Assembly (NCBI GenBank): GCA_027008885.1
Contig: JALVDQ010000031.1
Coordinates: 1-16,608 of the forward strand
Origin: Thiotrichaceae bacterium
GTDB lineage: Bacteria > Pseudomonadota > Gammaproteobacteria > Thiotrichales > Thiotrichaceae
Length of the DNA: 16,608 nucleotides
Direction: 5' to 3'
Under the pieces are notes generated by a model. That model saw nothing but the letters and a program-made list of their open reading frames with translations, ran no database searches and was not told the origin of the DNA. Position numbers and translations under genes: made by a program. How positions within the stretch are numbered: position 1 is the stretch's first letter; each line of letters begins with the position of its first letter. Positions 1 through 7,771 of the stretch are shown here, in pieces.

Positions 1-1974
1 TTGAAACTGTTGCCAGATAGTATTAACAACGGCTTCAAAATCACCGTTGGTTTGTTGGTGTATCCAGTTGGCAAAGTCGGCTGTATCTATGTTTTGCTGG
101 TCTAGCTGCAAATTATTACGCCACAGGGGGGTGTTATTAAAAAAGTCTTTGATTTCGTTGCTTTCCAATGCACCAAGTGGGCGTGATAAACGCAGGTATT
201 CTTTGTCGCAATGCTGGTTGTTTTTTTGTGTTTCGCCGAGTATTTTATTGGCTTGCTTTTGGGCGTTATGCACTTGCTCCTGTGTTTCAAGTTGCAAACA
301 AAGTGAATGCAATAACAGTGCCTTTTCAGGCACTTGCCCATCAAATTCTGCACACAATACCTGATTCCAGAGTTCAATCCATTCAGAGAGCTTTTCTTGC
401 CTGTTTCCTTGCATATCTTTGGGAACACGAAAATACCAGTTTAGGGCAATACAACAGTCTTGTTGCAATCCACGTCGTTCCATTTCTTTGTGGAAGATGT
501 CTTTTATGGTCTTTATTCCTGACGGCAAACTCTGACTCATGGTATTGTCGATACTGTCTTCCATGTCATTAAGCGCAGGATTGGGGGCAATTTGAATATT
601 AAAATAATGCGAGATAAAAGGCAGCGGTTGGCGGCTAGAAAACTGCATGTGATGCCTTATTTGAGCAGGTACATCAAAGGGGCAAGCGGCGGCTGTACCA
701 CTGATGGCATAAACCAGCATATCTACGTTATCTAGTGAACGATTTATACCGCCTGATATTCTGTCTTTTAATTCTTCCCGCCCAAGTACGACTTTTAGTA
801 TGGCGACTCGAAATTGACGTTTCAGCTTTTGTTCGCCTTGTGCTATTTCCAGCTTTGGGGTTTGCTGGTTATTCCAGACAATGCTTTGCAAGCGGCGTTG
901 TTGCGGGCTTTGCTGTTTTATCGTAGCGGTAATATCGGTGTTTGTTGCGAATTTTTCCAGCGTATTGAAGAGTTGATCTTCAAGGGCATGAATTTTGTTG
1001 TCGTGAGTGGCGTTTAACATCCACAGCAGACTGGTATTTTTGATAAGCTTGATGGGGTAATCAGTGACAGCATCATCAGACAAGAGGCTAATAATAACAA
1101 GGGGGTGGATACTGTTTTGCTCTAAACATTGTGCTAATTCATCAAGTGTAATGATATTGTTACCTGTGTTGTCGGCATCCAGTATGATCTGCCCCTGTTT
1201 ATAACGGGCATAGAGGTAGATAAAATCAGGTTTTATCACTTTTATTTCATTAAATAGCAGTTTAGGCGTATTTACGCGAGGGATAAAACCTTGTACGTTC
1301 AGCTCACTTTCTAAATGACTTTGTACCAGAGAGTAGTGTTTGTCGGCGGTTAGCTCGTGTTGATGTCCGGTTGGTATCACGATCAATGGGTTATCAATAT
1401 TTTTATGGCTGTAACCTGCGTAGCTTTCTGGTGAACAGGGGCTGACTTCGATCATCCACTTGTTATCAATCAGTTTTTCATCTGGTTTGTTAAAGTCAGG
1501 CAAGCAATGCCACGGTAATCGCCCCAGTGCTTTATCATCGGTCATTATGCGCAGGTGGACTGTCTCACCGCTGGCAGAGGCTTGTTTAATATCGTCAAAT
1601 TCAAACAGTGTTTCTGCAATAGCTTGCCAGATTGACGGCGCATCTGGATGACTGTCTTCAGGAAGCTGTTTAACAAGAAGAGTTTGCCGCCTGTTTTCAC
1701 TTTGGGAGAAAGTAATGCTTTCTCCTTCTTGATAACTTGCGGTGATATTTAACCAGTTTTTTTGTTTAATGGGTGAGGGATGGGACGGGCGCGGCTTGTC
1801 GATTGGCTTGCTGTTATTGTTTTTTTCTTTATTTTTTTTGTGACGTTCGATTATTGATCCCAATGCATCAATGCCCTGAATAATGCCTGCGAATGTTGCT
1901 ATGCCTAATATCACTTTCCATACAAACTCTAAAGAATCTAAAGAATTAATAAGCTCTGTAAAAAACTCAACCAT
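1..1974 (-). CDS. Membrane-anchored protein with degenerate CHAT-like and possible inactive STAND-like domains (3' end outside window)
   Basis: This reading frame has no stop from the ATG at 1974 down to base 1, giving 658 visible residues with the C-terminus beyond the left edge. The start has a G-rich stretch (GGGGGT) about ten bases upstream, and an in-frame stop lies further up at 2053-2055. Residues about 17-35 are hydrophobic and are followed by a basic stretch (RHKKNKEK), which suggests one membrane anchor with the rest cytoplasmic. Residues about 105-330 resemble the CHAT caspase-like fold: LGRLPWHCLPD near 150-160, then PDFIYLYARYKQG at 249-261, then PLVIISLLSDD at 291-301. Active CHAT proteases carry His in the second block and Cys in the third; here neither is present, so it looks inactive. 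From about 390 the pattern (VVLGREELKD, then ISGTAAACPFD at 424-434 without a GK[ST] loop) suggests an inactivated STAND-type domain. That second assignment is tentative. The existence of the gene is much surer than its function. Confidence 0.8.
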   Translation of the reverse strand, partial: MVEFFTELINSLDSLEFVWKVILGIATFAGIIQGIDALGSIIERHKKNKEKNNNSKPIDKPRPSHPSPIKQKNWLNITASYQEGESITFSQSENRRQTLLVKQLPEDSHPDAPSIWQAIAETLFEFDDIKQASASGETVHLRIMTDDKALGRLPWHCLPDFNKPDEKLIDNKWMIEVSPCSPESYAGYSHKNIDNPLIVIPTGHQHELTADKHYSLVQSHLESELNVQGFIPRVNTPKLLFNEIKVIKPDFIYLYARYKQGQIILDADNTGNNIITLDELAQCLEQNSIHPLVIISLLSDDAVTDYPIKLIKNTSLLWMLNATHDNKIHALEDQLFNTLEKFATNTDITATIKQQSPQQRRLQSIVWNNQQTPKLEIAQGEQKLKRQFRVAILKVVLGREELKDRISGGINRSLDNVDMLVYAISGTAAACPFDVPAQIRHHMQFSSRQPLPFISHYFNIQIAPNPALNDMEDSIDNTMSQSLPSGIKTIKDIFHKEMERRGLQQDCCIALNWYFRVPKDMQGNRQEKLSEWIELWNQVLCAEFDGQVPEKALLLHSLCLQLETQEQVHNAQKQANKILGETQKNNQHCDKEYLRLSRPLGALESNEIKDFFNNTPLWRNNLQLDQQNIDTADFANWIHQQTNGDFEAVVNTIWQQFQ

Positions 1975-2050
1975 ATTGTAACTACCCCCGCTGATATATG
2001 GTTCTGCATGGTAGCTTATATCAATGGCTTCAACAATTAGGGAGAACTGT

Positions 2051-2090
2051 TTTTAACAAAATTATCCTTTGGACACAGGATTAACAAGAA
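2051..2090 (+). repeat. Left copy of an imperfect direct repeat flanking the toxin-antitoxin region
   Basis: The core at 2061-2087 (starting ATTATCCTTT and ending ATTAACAA) matches 3012-3038 at 24 of 27 positions. The match extends weakly on both sides (TTTTAACAA against TTTTAATAA upstream, and an AGTGGAGC/AGTGAGC end). The two copies lie about 950 bp apart in the same orientation and enclose the toxin-antitoxin operon and two gene remnants. Confidence 0.6.
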
Positions 2091-2186
2091 GTGGAGCAAA
2101 ATGAAGCTGATAGTGCAGCAGCAAGAGCTGCAACAGCCTTTCATCAAAGGGCTATTGATGAAGCGGAAGCATTGATGAAATCATAA
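2091..2186 (+). pseudogene. Short open frame, probably the 3' remnant of a lost gene
   Basis: Read from the GTG at 2091, 31 codons end at TAA 2184-2186. The predicted peptide is Ala/Glu-rich and helix-forming (EADSAAARAATAFHQRAIDE in its middle), unlike random translation. An in-frame stop just upstream at 2082-2084 means that nothing longer survives. There is no good ribosome site. An overlapping frame from the ATG at 2101 gives only 24 residues. I do not recognise the family; it could equally be a chance frame. Confidence 0.25.
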
Positions 2187-2243
2187 TACATGATTGTATG
2201 CCGACTCTTGAGAGTTTGCTTTTAGGTAAGCACGGGAACGGTT

Positions 2244-2546
2244 TTAATCTGCTCTTTTTAAAGTTCCCTCAGCGTAACGATGAACAATAGAGGAAATCAA
2301 TGTTTGATAGCCTATACCGTCTCGATTAGCTAAACGCTTTATTTTTTGAATATCTCGCTCATATAGTCGTATATTTAGAGCCTTCTTTTTTAATGAATTT
2401 TTAGCGGCTTGTTCAAGTTCTAGCTTCCGTTCTTCAAAATCGGGACTTCTTTTAAGTTCGCCACGCTCTACCGCTTCGGCTAACTCTCTTTCTTCGTCGT
2501 TAAGATAAGAAAGATCAATGTTTTGTTCTGATTTTTTCATAGTCAT
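2244..2546 (-). CDS. Ribbon-helix-helix antitoxin, BrnA/CopG-like
   Basis: A 100-residue protein, acidic in its N-terminal half and basic further on. Residues about 56-95 (ALNIRLYERDIQKIKRLA followed by GIGYQTLISSIVHRYAEG) match the ribbon-helix-helix pattern: a short beta strand, then two helices with the GYQTL turn typical of BrnA-type antitoxins. RHH antitoxins dimerise, bind the operator of their own operon and neutralise the partner toxin through the other end of the protein. The gene starts 3 nt after the stop of the toxin gene, so translation is probably coupled. A second ATG at residue 3 is an alternative start. The toxin-before-antitoxin order fits BrnTA-like modules. The role is inferred from family pattern and context. 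Confidence 0.75.
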   Translation of the reverse strand: MTMKKSEQNIDLSYLNDEERELAEAVERGELKRSPDFEERKLELEQAAKNSLKKKALNIRLYERDIQKIKRLANRDGIGYQTLISSIVHRYAEGTLKRAD

Positions 2547-2549
2547 AGT

Positions 2550-2825
2550 CTATTTAGATAAGTACATTTTTTGATATTTTCTGCTAGGGTAAAGTGTTTT
2601 TAAGAAAAAACCTCCCTTTTTTTGTTTCACATACGGCACACAATAAGCATAACCATCAACTTCAACAACCATAATTCTTTGGTGTCCGTATTTTTCAATA
2701 TTTGGATGTTGAATATCATCAAGTAAACAACCAGAAGCAATAGAAAATTCTATATCTTCAAAAGATACCCCCGTTTTTTCTGTAACAAGTTCGTTTTTTT
2801 TGTTACTCCAATTTAAAGTTATCAT
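2550..2825 (-). CDS. BrnT-like toxin of a type II toxin-antitoxin pair
   Basis: A 91-residue protein. The N-terminal half follows the BrnT pattern (NWSNKKNELVTEKTGVSFED at 5-24: W near the start, then K-x-GVSFED). The middle strand QRIMVVEVDGYAYCVPYV corresponds to the region where BrnT carries its RelE-fold core strands, and the C-terminus LYPSRKYQKMY corresponds to the ISARRA-x-ERRLY end of the family. BrnT toxins are RelE-fold ribonucleases that inhibit translation; this assignment is by pattern only. It is the first gene of a two-gene leftward operon, with a promoter and operator at 2853-2880 and a very short leader. No clear Shine-Dalgarno sequence precedes the ATG. The pair is visibly more A+T-rich than the leu genes and is flanked by repeats and gene fragments, consistent with acquisition by transfer. 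Confidence 0.7.
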   Translation of the reverse strand: MITLNWSNKKNELVTEKTGVSFEDIEFSIASGCLLDDIQHPNIEKYGHQRIMVVEVDGYAYCVPYVKQKKGGFFLKTLYPSRKYQKMYLSK

Positions 2826-2852
2826 ATCATGTCAAATGTATTGTATACCTAA

Positions 2853-2880
2853 ATGATACCGATTAAGGTATCTCTGTCAA
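2853..2880 (-). promoter_or_regulatory. Promoter of the toxin-antitoxin operon
   Basis: On the minus strand, a perfect -35 box TTGACA (2875-2880) and a -10 box TATCAT (2853-2858, 5 of 6 consensus) are separated by 16 nt. The predicted start is about 20 nt upstream of the toxin ATG. This is one of the clearest sigma-70 type promoters in the window. Confidence 0.7.
2855..2872. promoter_or_regulatory. Palindromic operator overlapping the TA promoter
   Basis: GATACC-6-GGTATC is a perfect inverted repeat that fills the promoter spacer and overlaps the -10 box. The half-site is echoed by GGTATAC at about 2843-2849. A palindrome placed here is what an autoregulatory RHH antitoxin needs. The regulator is inferred. 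Confidence 0.6.
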
Positions 2881-2893
2881 ATAAAAAAGTACC

Positions 2894-2983
2894 TTAATGT
2901 AAGCGTTCGCCGTAAAGATCGAGGGCGTTCTCAATAGTTTCCGCACAAAACTTCTGAAAGTATTTAACCGTCTGCTTTATGAC
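2894..2983 (-). pseudogene. C-terminal fragment of an unidentified gene
   Basis: The minus-strand frame ending at TAA 2894-2896 encodes 29 plausible residues (core YFQKFCAETIENALDLYGER) with no start codon. It continues only into the truncated GTAGCCCG-type repeat at 2984 and then meets a stop. It therefore looks like the 3' end of a gene cut by the repeat. The family is not recognised. Confidence 0.35.
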
Positions 2984-3002
2984 AGCCCGTATGAAGCCTT
3001 GC
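2984..3002 (+). repeat. Truncated copy of the GTAGCCCGTATGAAGC repeat
   Basis: These 19 bases are identical to the outer part of the inverted repeat arm at 12336-12354 (reverse complement) and close to 12202-12220 and 13874-13892. The copy stops where the direct repeat at 3003 begins, so 3002/3003 is a recombination junction. Confidence 0.6.
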
Positions 3003-3040
3003 TTTTAATAAATTATCCTTTCGATACAGAATTAACAAAG
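3003..3040 (+). repeat. Right copy of the imperfect direct repeat
   Basis: Partner of 2051-2090. It begins exactly where the truncated repeat ends. From here to the leuC start, about 160 bases hold no recognisable gene. Confidence 0.6.
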
Positions 3041-3126
3041 TGAGCTTGCACAGAAGTTTTTATATTCCTATTGGTTATCAAAAACATGAAAATAAACGAT
3101 TATAGTTATATGCAATAAGCGTGTAA

Positions 3127-3143
3127 ACTGTTTGAAAAACAGT
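3127..3143. other. Small perfect hairpin in the leuC leader
   Basis: ACTGTTT-GAA-AAACAGT has two 7-base arms and a 3-base loop, about 60 bases before the leuC start. It has no T-run directly after it and no leucine-rich leader peptide nearby, so I would not call it an attenuator. It could be a binding site or a fortuitous palindrome. Confidence 0.3.
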
Positions 3144-3202
3144 CAATGGCTGTTTTCGCAAATGCAGTAGGGCTTCATATAGGGCTTATAGAGGAAAATA
3201 AT

Positions 3203-4669
3203 ATGGCAGAAAAAATGGCAGGAAAAACACTTTACGATAAATTATGGGATGCACATGTGGTGCGTGAAGAGGATGATGGCACGGCATTGTTGTATATCGA
3301 CCGTCATCTGGTGCATGAGGTGACATCACCGCAGGCGTTTGAAGGGCTGCGCATGGCGAATCGCAGTTTGTGGCGGGTGGAGTCGATTGTGGCTGTTCCT
3401 GATCATAATGTGCCAACCACGACGGCTGATCGCGGCAATGGCACGGCGGGTATTTCTGATCCGGTGGCTAAAATTCAGGTTGAGACTTTGGATAAAAATT
3501 GTCAGGAATTTAAAATCAATGAATTTCACATGGATGATATTCGCCAGGGCATTGTGCATGTGATTGGACCAGAGCAGGGCGCGACTTTGCCGGGCATGAC
3601 GGTGGTTTGTGGTGATTCGCATACGTCTACGCATGGTGCTTTTGGTGCGCTGGCGCATGGTATCGGCACGTCAGAAGTTGAGCATGTGATGGCGACGGGT
3701 TGTTTGATTCAGAAGAAAATGAAAAACATGCTGATTAGTGTCGATGGCAAAGTTGGCGAAGGTGTCACCGCCAAAGATATTGTGCTTGCGATTATTGGCG
3801 AGATTGGTACGGCAGGCGGCACGGGCTATGCGATTGAATTTGCGGGTGAAGCAATTCAGGATTTGTCGATGGAAGGGCGCATGACGGTGTGCAATATGGC
3901 AATCGAAGCGGGCGCGCGCGCTGGCATGATTGCGGTGGATGATACAACCATTGAGTATGTGAAAGGTCGTCCTTACTCGCCCTCGGGTGAGGTTTGGGAG
4001 AAAGCGGTTGCAGCATGGCAAGATTTAAAGTCAGATGATGATGCCGAGTTTGATGAAATTGTGCGAATCCATGCGGGCAGCATTGAGCCTCAAGTGACCT
4101 GGGGGACATCGCCAGAAATGGTATTGCCAATTAATGCCAATGTGCCTGACCCTGCGGATGAAGCTGATCCTGTTAAAAGCAAGGCTATTGCGGATGCGCT
4201 GGCTTATATGGGGCTGGAAGCTGGGCAAGCGATTAATGAAATCAAAATAGACAAGGCTTTTATCGGCTCTTGTACCAATTCCCGAATTGAAGACATGCGC
4301 GAGGCTGCGGCTGTGGTCAAGGGAAAAAAAGTGGCTGATAATGTCAAACTGGCGATGGTCGTGCCTGGCTCTGGTCTGGTGAAGAAACAGGCGGAAGAAG
4401 AAGGTCTGCACAAGATTTTTATTGAGGCAGGTTTTGAGTGGCGTGAACCCGGTTGTTCGATGTGTTTGGCGATGAATGCTGACAGACTGGAGCCTCAAGA
4501 GCGTTGTGCTTCAACATCAAACCGCAACTTTGAAGGTCGTCAGGGGCAGGGTGGTCGTACTCATCTGGTTAGCCCGGCGATGGCGGCAGCGGCTGCGATT
4601 TATGGTCATTTTGTTGATGTAAGAAATGTGGATGCTGGTGTAAATGCAAAAAGCGGAGGAGAAGCATAA
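3203..4669 (+). CDS. leuC: 3-isopropylmalate dehydratase large subunit
   Basis: LeuC pairs with LeuD to isomerise 2-isopropylmalate to 3-isopropylmalate in leucine synthesis, using a [4Fe-4S] cluster in the cytoplasm. The 488-residue protein opens with the family hallmark ([13 protein letters not shown], then [20 protein letters not shown]). It has the substrate-binding [20 protein letters not shown] block and the three cluster cysteines, Cys357 in GSCTNSR and Cys418 and Cys421 in PGCSMC. The length is slightly above the usual 465-475. I chose the ATG at 3203 because it has GAGGA 8 bases upstream and gives a family-like N-terminus. The frame stays open back to an ATG at 3146, but that one has no ribosome site. 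Its stop overlaps the leuD start by one base (TAATG), so the two subunits are translationally coupled. Confidence 0.97.
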   Translation: MAEKMAGKTLYDKLWDAHVVREEDDGTALLYIDRHLVHEVTSPQAFEGLRMANRSLWRVESIVAVPDHNVPTTTADRGNGTAGISDPVAKIQVETLDKNCQEFKINEFHMDDIRQGIVHVIGPEQGATLPGMTVVCGDSHTSTHGAFGALAHGIGTSEVEHVMATGCLIQKKMKNMLISVDGKVGEGVTAKDIVLAIIGEIGTAGGTGYAIEFAGEAIQDLSMEGRMTVCNMAIEAGARAGMIAVDDTTIEYVKGRPYSPSGEVWEKAVAAWQDLKSDDDAEFDEIVRIHAGSIEPQVTWGTSPEMVLPINANVPDPADEADPVKSKAIADALAYMGLEAGQAINEIKIDKAFIGSCTNSRIEDMREAAAVVKGKKVADNVKLAMVVPGSGLVKKQAEEEGLHKIFIEAGFEWREPGCSMCLAMNADRLEPQERCASTSNRNFEGRQGQGGRTHLVSPAMAAAAAIYGHFVDVRNVDAGVNAKSGGEA

Positions 4670-5307
4670 TGGAAAAGTTTACAGTACATAAAGGTATCGT
4701 TGCGCCACTGGATCGCTCCAATGTGGATACTGATGCGATTATTCCCAAGCAATATTTAAAGTCGATTAGCCGTACAGGGTTTGGTCCGACTCTGTTTGAC
4801 GACTGGCGCTATGTGAAAGCGGGTGAGCCGGGCATGGATCATTCCAAACGTGAAAAAAACGCGGATTTTGTCTTGAACCAGCCACGTTATGAAAATAGCT
4901 CAATCTTGCTGGCGCGTGAAAATTTTGGCTGTGGGTCATCGCGTGAACACGCGGTCTGGGCACTGGAAGACTTTGGTTTTCGGGCTGTAATCGCGCCAAG
5001 TTTTGCCGATATTTTCTTTAATAATAGTTTTAAAAACGGTCTCCTGCCGATTGTTTTAAAAGATCAGGAAGTGGATGAGTTGTTCAAGTTGGTTGAAGCG
5101 AATGAAGGCTATGAGTTAACAATTGATCTTGAAAAACAGAAAGTAGTAACGCCGGATGGCAAGGAATATTCTTTTGAGGTAGATGAATTTAGAAAATATT
5201 GTTTGCTAAATGGACTTGACGATATTGGTCTGACACTGCAACATGCGGACGATATTCGGGCGTATGAAAAGCGCAGGAAAGAAGAAGCGCCCTGGTTATT
5301 TGCATAG
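4669..5307 (+). CDS. leuD: 3-isopropylmalate dehydratase small subunit
   Basis: LeuD is the swivelling small subunit of isopropylmalate isomerase and works as a heterodimer with LeuC. The 212-residue protein has the family start ([20 protein letters not shown], then [13 protein letters not shown]). It also has the conserved [15 protein letters not shown] segment at about residues 86-100, the active-site loop that contacts substrate, and [20 protein letters not shown] after it. The length is normal for proteobacterial LeuD (about 200-215). GGAGGAG upstream of the overlapping ATG, inside leuC, acts as the ribosome site. The last base of its TAG stop is also the first base of the 91-bp inverted-repeat element that follows, so that element sits right against the end of the gene. 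Confidence 0.97.
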   Translation: MEKFTVHKGIVAPLDRSNVDTDAIIPKQYLKSISRTGFGPTLFDDWRYVKAGEPGMDHSKREKNADFVLNQPRYENSSILLARENFGCGSSREHAVWALEDFGFRAVIAPSFADIFFNNSFKNGLLPIVLKDQEVDELFKLVEANEGYELTIDLEKQKVVTPDGKEYSFEVDEFRKYCLLNGLDDIGLTLQHADDIRAYEKRRKEEAPWLFA

Positions 5308-5397
5308 GAGCCTGTCCGAAAATAGTGAGCCTACTGCGATAAAGCTGAATTTGGCTAGATTTTCCCTCGCTACGACTCATATTCTCGGACAGGCTCC
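5307..5397. mobile_element. 91-bp MITE-like element with 13-bp terminal inverted repeats
   Basis: The ends are perfect inverted copies of GGAGCCTGTCCGA (5307-5319 and 5385-5397), and the match continues imperfectly for about 15 more bases inward. It has no coding capacity. A related half copy, GGAGTCTGTCCGA, follows at 5400-5412. Such ends are typical of short non-autonomous derivatives of insertion sequences. The parent element is not visible here. Confidence 0.6.
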
Positions 5398-5399
5398 CA

Positions 5400-5412
5400 G
5401 GAGTCTGTCCGA
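5400..5412 (+). repeat. Lone third copy of the GGAGYCTGTCCGA terminal repeat
   Basis: It differs from the 5307-5319 terminus at one base and lies 2 bases beyond the right end of the 91-bp element. It may be the edge of a second, decayed element. Confidence 0.5.
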
Positions 5413-5430
5413 TAACGCTAATATTAATTA

Positions 5431-5597
5431 ATACCCATCCCCCCCTGTTTTTACACTTTTTTATTTGTTGGAAATGTCGGGTTACGCTATCGCTAACCTG
5501 ACCTACAATATTCTTATAAGCATTCGTAGCTTGGATTAGCGATAGCGTAATCCAACACAAATGTTAGAAATATATAAAAAACAGGGGGGATGGGTAT
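5431..5597. mobile_element. 167-bp palindromic element bounded by TACCCATCCCCCC / GGGGGGATGGGTA
   Basis: The left end (ATACCCATCCC...CTGTTTTT) is the inverted match of the right end (AAAAACAGGGGGGATGGGTAT), differing by one C/G in the homopolymer run. Inside, 5475-5506 and 5526-5557 form a second inverted repeat (26 of 32 matching) built on TTACGCTATCGCTAA, a motif that resembles known dispersed intergenic repeats. The whole unit could fold into a long hairpin. It lies between leuD and leuB and encodes nothing. The terminal TA on each side would fit a TA-targeting transposase, but that is inference. Confidence 0.65.
5475..5557. repeat. Inner inverted repeat with TTACGCTATCGCTAA core
   Basis: Two 32-base arms (5475-5506 and 5526-5557) are inverted copies with six mismatches, separated by 19 bases. 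Several mismatches would still pair as G-T in RNA. If transcribed, this would form a stable hairpin between leuD and leuB. Confidence 0.6.
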
Positions 5598-5617
5598 AAC
5601 AAAAAAGGTCATTAAAA

Positions 5618-6706
5618 ATGAAACAAAAAATTCTGATTCTCCCCGGTGATGGCATCGGCAAGGAAATTGTCGCTGAAGCGGTCAAGGTGATTAATGTACT
5701 CAAGACTGATTTCGGTCTGGATGTTGAGTTGCTGTATGGTGATATTGGTGGTGCTGCCTATGATGCAGACGGACACCCTTATCCACCAGCAACGCAGGCA
5801 TTAGCCAAAGAAGCCGATGCAATTTTACTTGGTGCAGTGGGTGGTTATGAATACGATGATTTGCCACGGGATGTACGCCCTGAGCGTGGTTTATTAGGGA
5901 TTCGTGCGGATCTCGAACTGTTTTCAAATCTGCGTCCTGCGATATTAAATGAAGTCTTGGCTGATGCCTCATCCTTAAAGGCAGAGGTGGTCGCGGGTCT
6001 GGATATTATGATTGTGCGCGAACTCACCGGCGGTATTTATTTTGGTGAGCCTCGCGGTATTCGTGAGCTGGAAAACGGTGAAAAGCAAGGCTATAACACC
6101 CTGATTTATAAAGAATCAGAGATTGAACGCATTGCGCATTCAGCTTTCCAGATTGCGATGAAGCGTGACAAGCGTTTGTGCTCGGTGGACAAGTCAAATG
6201 TGCTGGAAGTGATGGAGCTTTGGCACGATGTGGTTGAGCGCGTCGGCAAGGAGTACCCCGAGGTCGAGCTGAGTCACATGTATGTCGATAATGCCGCGAT
6301 GCAACTGGTAAAAGCACCCAAGCAGTTTGATGTGATGGTTACCGGCAATATGTTTGGTGATATTTTATCCGATGCGGCTGCCATGCTCACGGGTTCAATC
6401 GGCATGTTGCCATCGGCTTCTTTAGATAAAAACGGCAAGGGCATGTATGAGCCAATCCATGGGTCAGCGCCGGATATTGCAGGTCAAAATATTGCCAATC
6501 CGCTGGCGACGATTATGTCGGTTAGCATGATGCTGCTGTACTCTTTATATCGTGAAGATATGGCAGAGCGCATTGATGCGGCGGTAGAACGTGTGCTGCA
6601 ACAGGGTTATCGTACCGCAGATATTTATGTTGAAGGTGTCGAAGGCACCAAACTGGTCGGAACCAGCGAGATGGGCGATGCGGTTGTTGCAGCGCTTGGA
6701 AGTTAA
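5618..6706 (+). CDS. leuB: 3-isopropylmalate dehydrogenase
   Basis: LeuB oxidatively decarboxylates 3-isopropylmalate to 2-oxoisocaproate with NAD+ and a divalent metal, the step after LeuCD. The 362 residues match the usual length. Visible motifs are [10 protein letters not shown] (7-16), the substrate arginines in [13 protein letters not shown] (Arg96, Arg106) and in [14 protein letters not shown] (Arg134), and the catalytic lysine in DKSNV (Lys192). Metal-binding aspartates are in YVDNAAMQ (Asp224) and GDILSDAAA (Asp248, Asp252), and the NAD loop is [13 protein letters not shown] (277-289). The ATG at 5618 has AAGG about 8 bases upstream. It is separated from leuD by 310 bases of repeats, so it may not be cotranscribed efficiently with leuCD. 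Confidence 0.97.
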   Translation: MKQKILILPGDGIGKEIVAEAVKVINVLKTDFGLDVELLYGDIGGAAYDADGHPYPPATQALAKEADAILLGAVGGYEYDDLPRDVRPERGLLGIRADLELFSNLRPAILNEVLADASSLKAEVVAGLDIMIVRELTGGIYFGEPRGIRELENGEKQGYNTLIYKESEIERIAHSAFQIAMKRDKRLCSVDKSNVLEVMELWHDVVERVGKEYPEVELSHMYVDNAAMQLVKAPKQFDVMVTGNMFGDILSDAAAMLTGSIGMLPSASLDKNGKGMYEPIHGSAPDIAGQNIANPLATIMSVSMMLLYSLYREDMAERIDAAVERVLQQGYRTADIYVEGVEGTKLVGTSEMGDAVVAALGS

Positions 6707-6737
6707 CAAAGAAATTTTAAGAAAAAGGTTTAAGGAA

Positions 6738-7760
6738 ATGTCAAAAACATACGATGTTGCAGTAGTTGGTGCAACCGGAGCAGTAGGTGAAGTAATGCTG
6801 GAGATACTTGCGCAACGCAAGTTTCCGGTGGGTAAGGTATATGCGCTGGCAAGCGAGCGCTCAGAAGGTAAAAAGGTTCAGTTTGGTAGTAAAACCCTCA
6901 CGGTTGAAAATTTAGCGACTTTTGATTTTTCAAAGGTGCAGATTGGCTTGTTTTCCCCTGGTGGTGCAATTTCAAGAGAGTACGCGCCGATTGCGGCATC
7001 GCAAGGCTGTGTGGTGATTGATAATACCTCTGAGTTTCGCTATGACGATGATGTTCCACTGGTTGTGCCCGAAGTTAATCCTCATGCGGTTGCGGACTAT
7101 ACCAATCGGGGCATTATCGCCAATCCAAACTGTTCTACGATTCAAATGCTGGTGGCACTAAAGCCTTTGCATGATGCTGCCAAAATAACCCGTTTGAATG
7201 TCTGTACTTATCAGGCGGTATCGGGTTCGGGCAAACCGGCAATTGAAGAACTGGCGAATCAAACTGCCCAGTTATTAAACGGAAAAGAGGCTGAGGTTAA
7301 AGTTTACCCAAAGCAAATCGCCTTTAACGTCATTCCTCAAATTGATGTTTTTCAGGATAATGGCTATACTAAGGAAGAAATGAAAATGGTCTGGGAAACC
7401 AACAAGATAATGGAAGATCCAGATATCCTGGTTAACCCGACTGCGGTACGAGTCCCTGTTTTTTTTGGTCATTCCGAAGCTGTGCATATTGAAACACGCG
7501 ACAAGCTAACTGCGGAACAGGCAACTGAATTGCTAAACAACGCACCAGGTGTGGTGGTGATTGATGAGCGGGTTGATGGTGGTTATCCTACAGCTGTGTC
7601 AGATGCTGCCAACCATGATGCGACCTATGTGGGTCGGATTCGTGAAGATATTTCCCACGAAAGTGGGCTGAATCTCTGGATTGTTGCAGATAATGTGCGC
7701 AAGGGTGCAGCGCTAAACAGCATTCAAATTGCTGAGGTTTTGATTAGAGATTATTTGTAG
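6738..7760 (+). CDS. asd: Aspartate-semialdehyde dehydrogenase
   Basis: Asd reduces aspartyl phosphate to aspartate semialdehyde with NADPH, the branch point to lysine, diaminopimelate, threonine and methionine. The 340-residue protein begins with the nucleotide-binding loop VAVVGATGAVGE. The catalytic cysteine is Cys132 in NPNCSTIQM, and the acid/base histidine is probably His245 in FGHSEAVH. DNTSEFRYDDDVPLVVPEVN precedes the cysteine as in the family. The 340-residue type is shorter than the roughly 367-residue enterobacterial form. I chose the ATG at 6738, which has AAAGG 9 bases upstream and a family-like start; the frame is open further up, inside leuB, but that part is not Asd-like. It follows leuB by 31 bases, so the two are likely cotranscribed. 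Confidence 0.97.
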   Translation: MSKTYDVAVVGATGAVGEVMLEILAQRKFPVGKVYALASERSEGKKVQFGSKTLTVENLATFDFSKVQIGLFSPGGAISREYAPIAASQGCVVIDNTSEFRYDDDVPLVVPEVNPHAVADYTNRGIIANPNCSTIQMLVALKPLHDAAKITRLNVCTYQAVSGSGKPAIEELANQTAQLLNGKEAEVKVYPKQIAFNVIPQIDVFQDNGYTKEEMKMVWETNKIMEDPDILVNPTAVRVPVFFGHSEAVHIETRDKLTAEQATELLNNAPGVVVIDERVDGGYPTAVSDAANHDATYVGRIREDISHESGLNLWIVADNVRKGAALNSIQIAEVLIRDYL

Positions 7761-7771
7761 TCCTGTAAGTC

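Noticed and set aside
1..1017. Several plus-strand open frames of 60-135 codons
   Set aside because: They lie opposite the uninterrupted leftward gene and look like shadows of it.
3146..3202. Upstream in-frame ATG that would extend leuC by 19 residues
   Set aside because: It has no ribosome site and the added residues do not resemble LeuC; the ATG at 3203 has GAGGA at a good distance.
3127..3202. Leucine attenuator before leuC
   Set aside because: There is no leader peptide with leucine codon runs, and no T-run after the hairpin.
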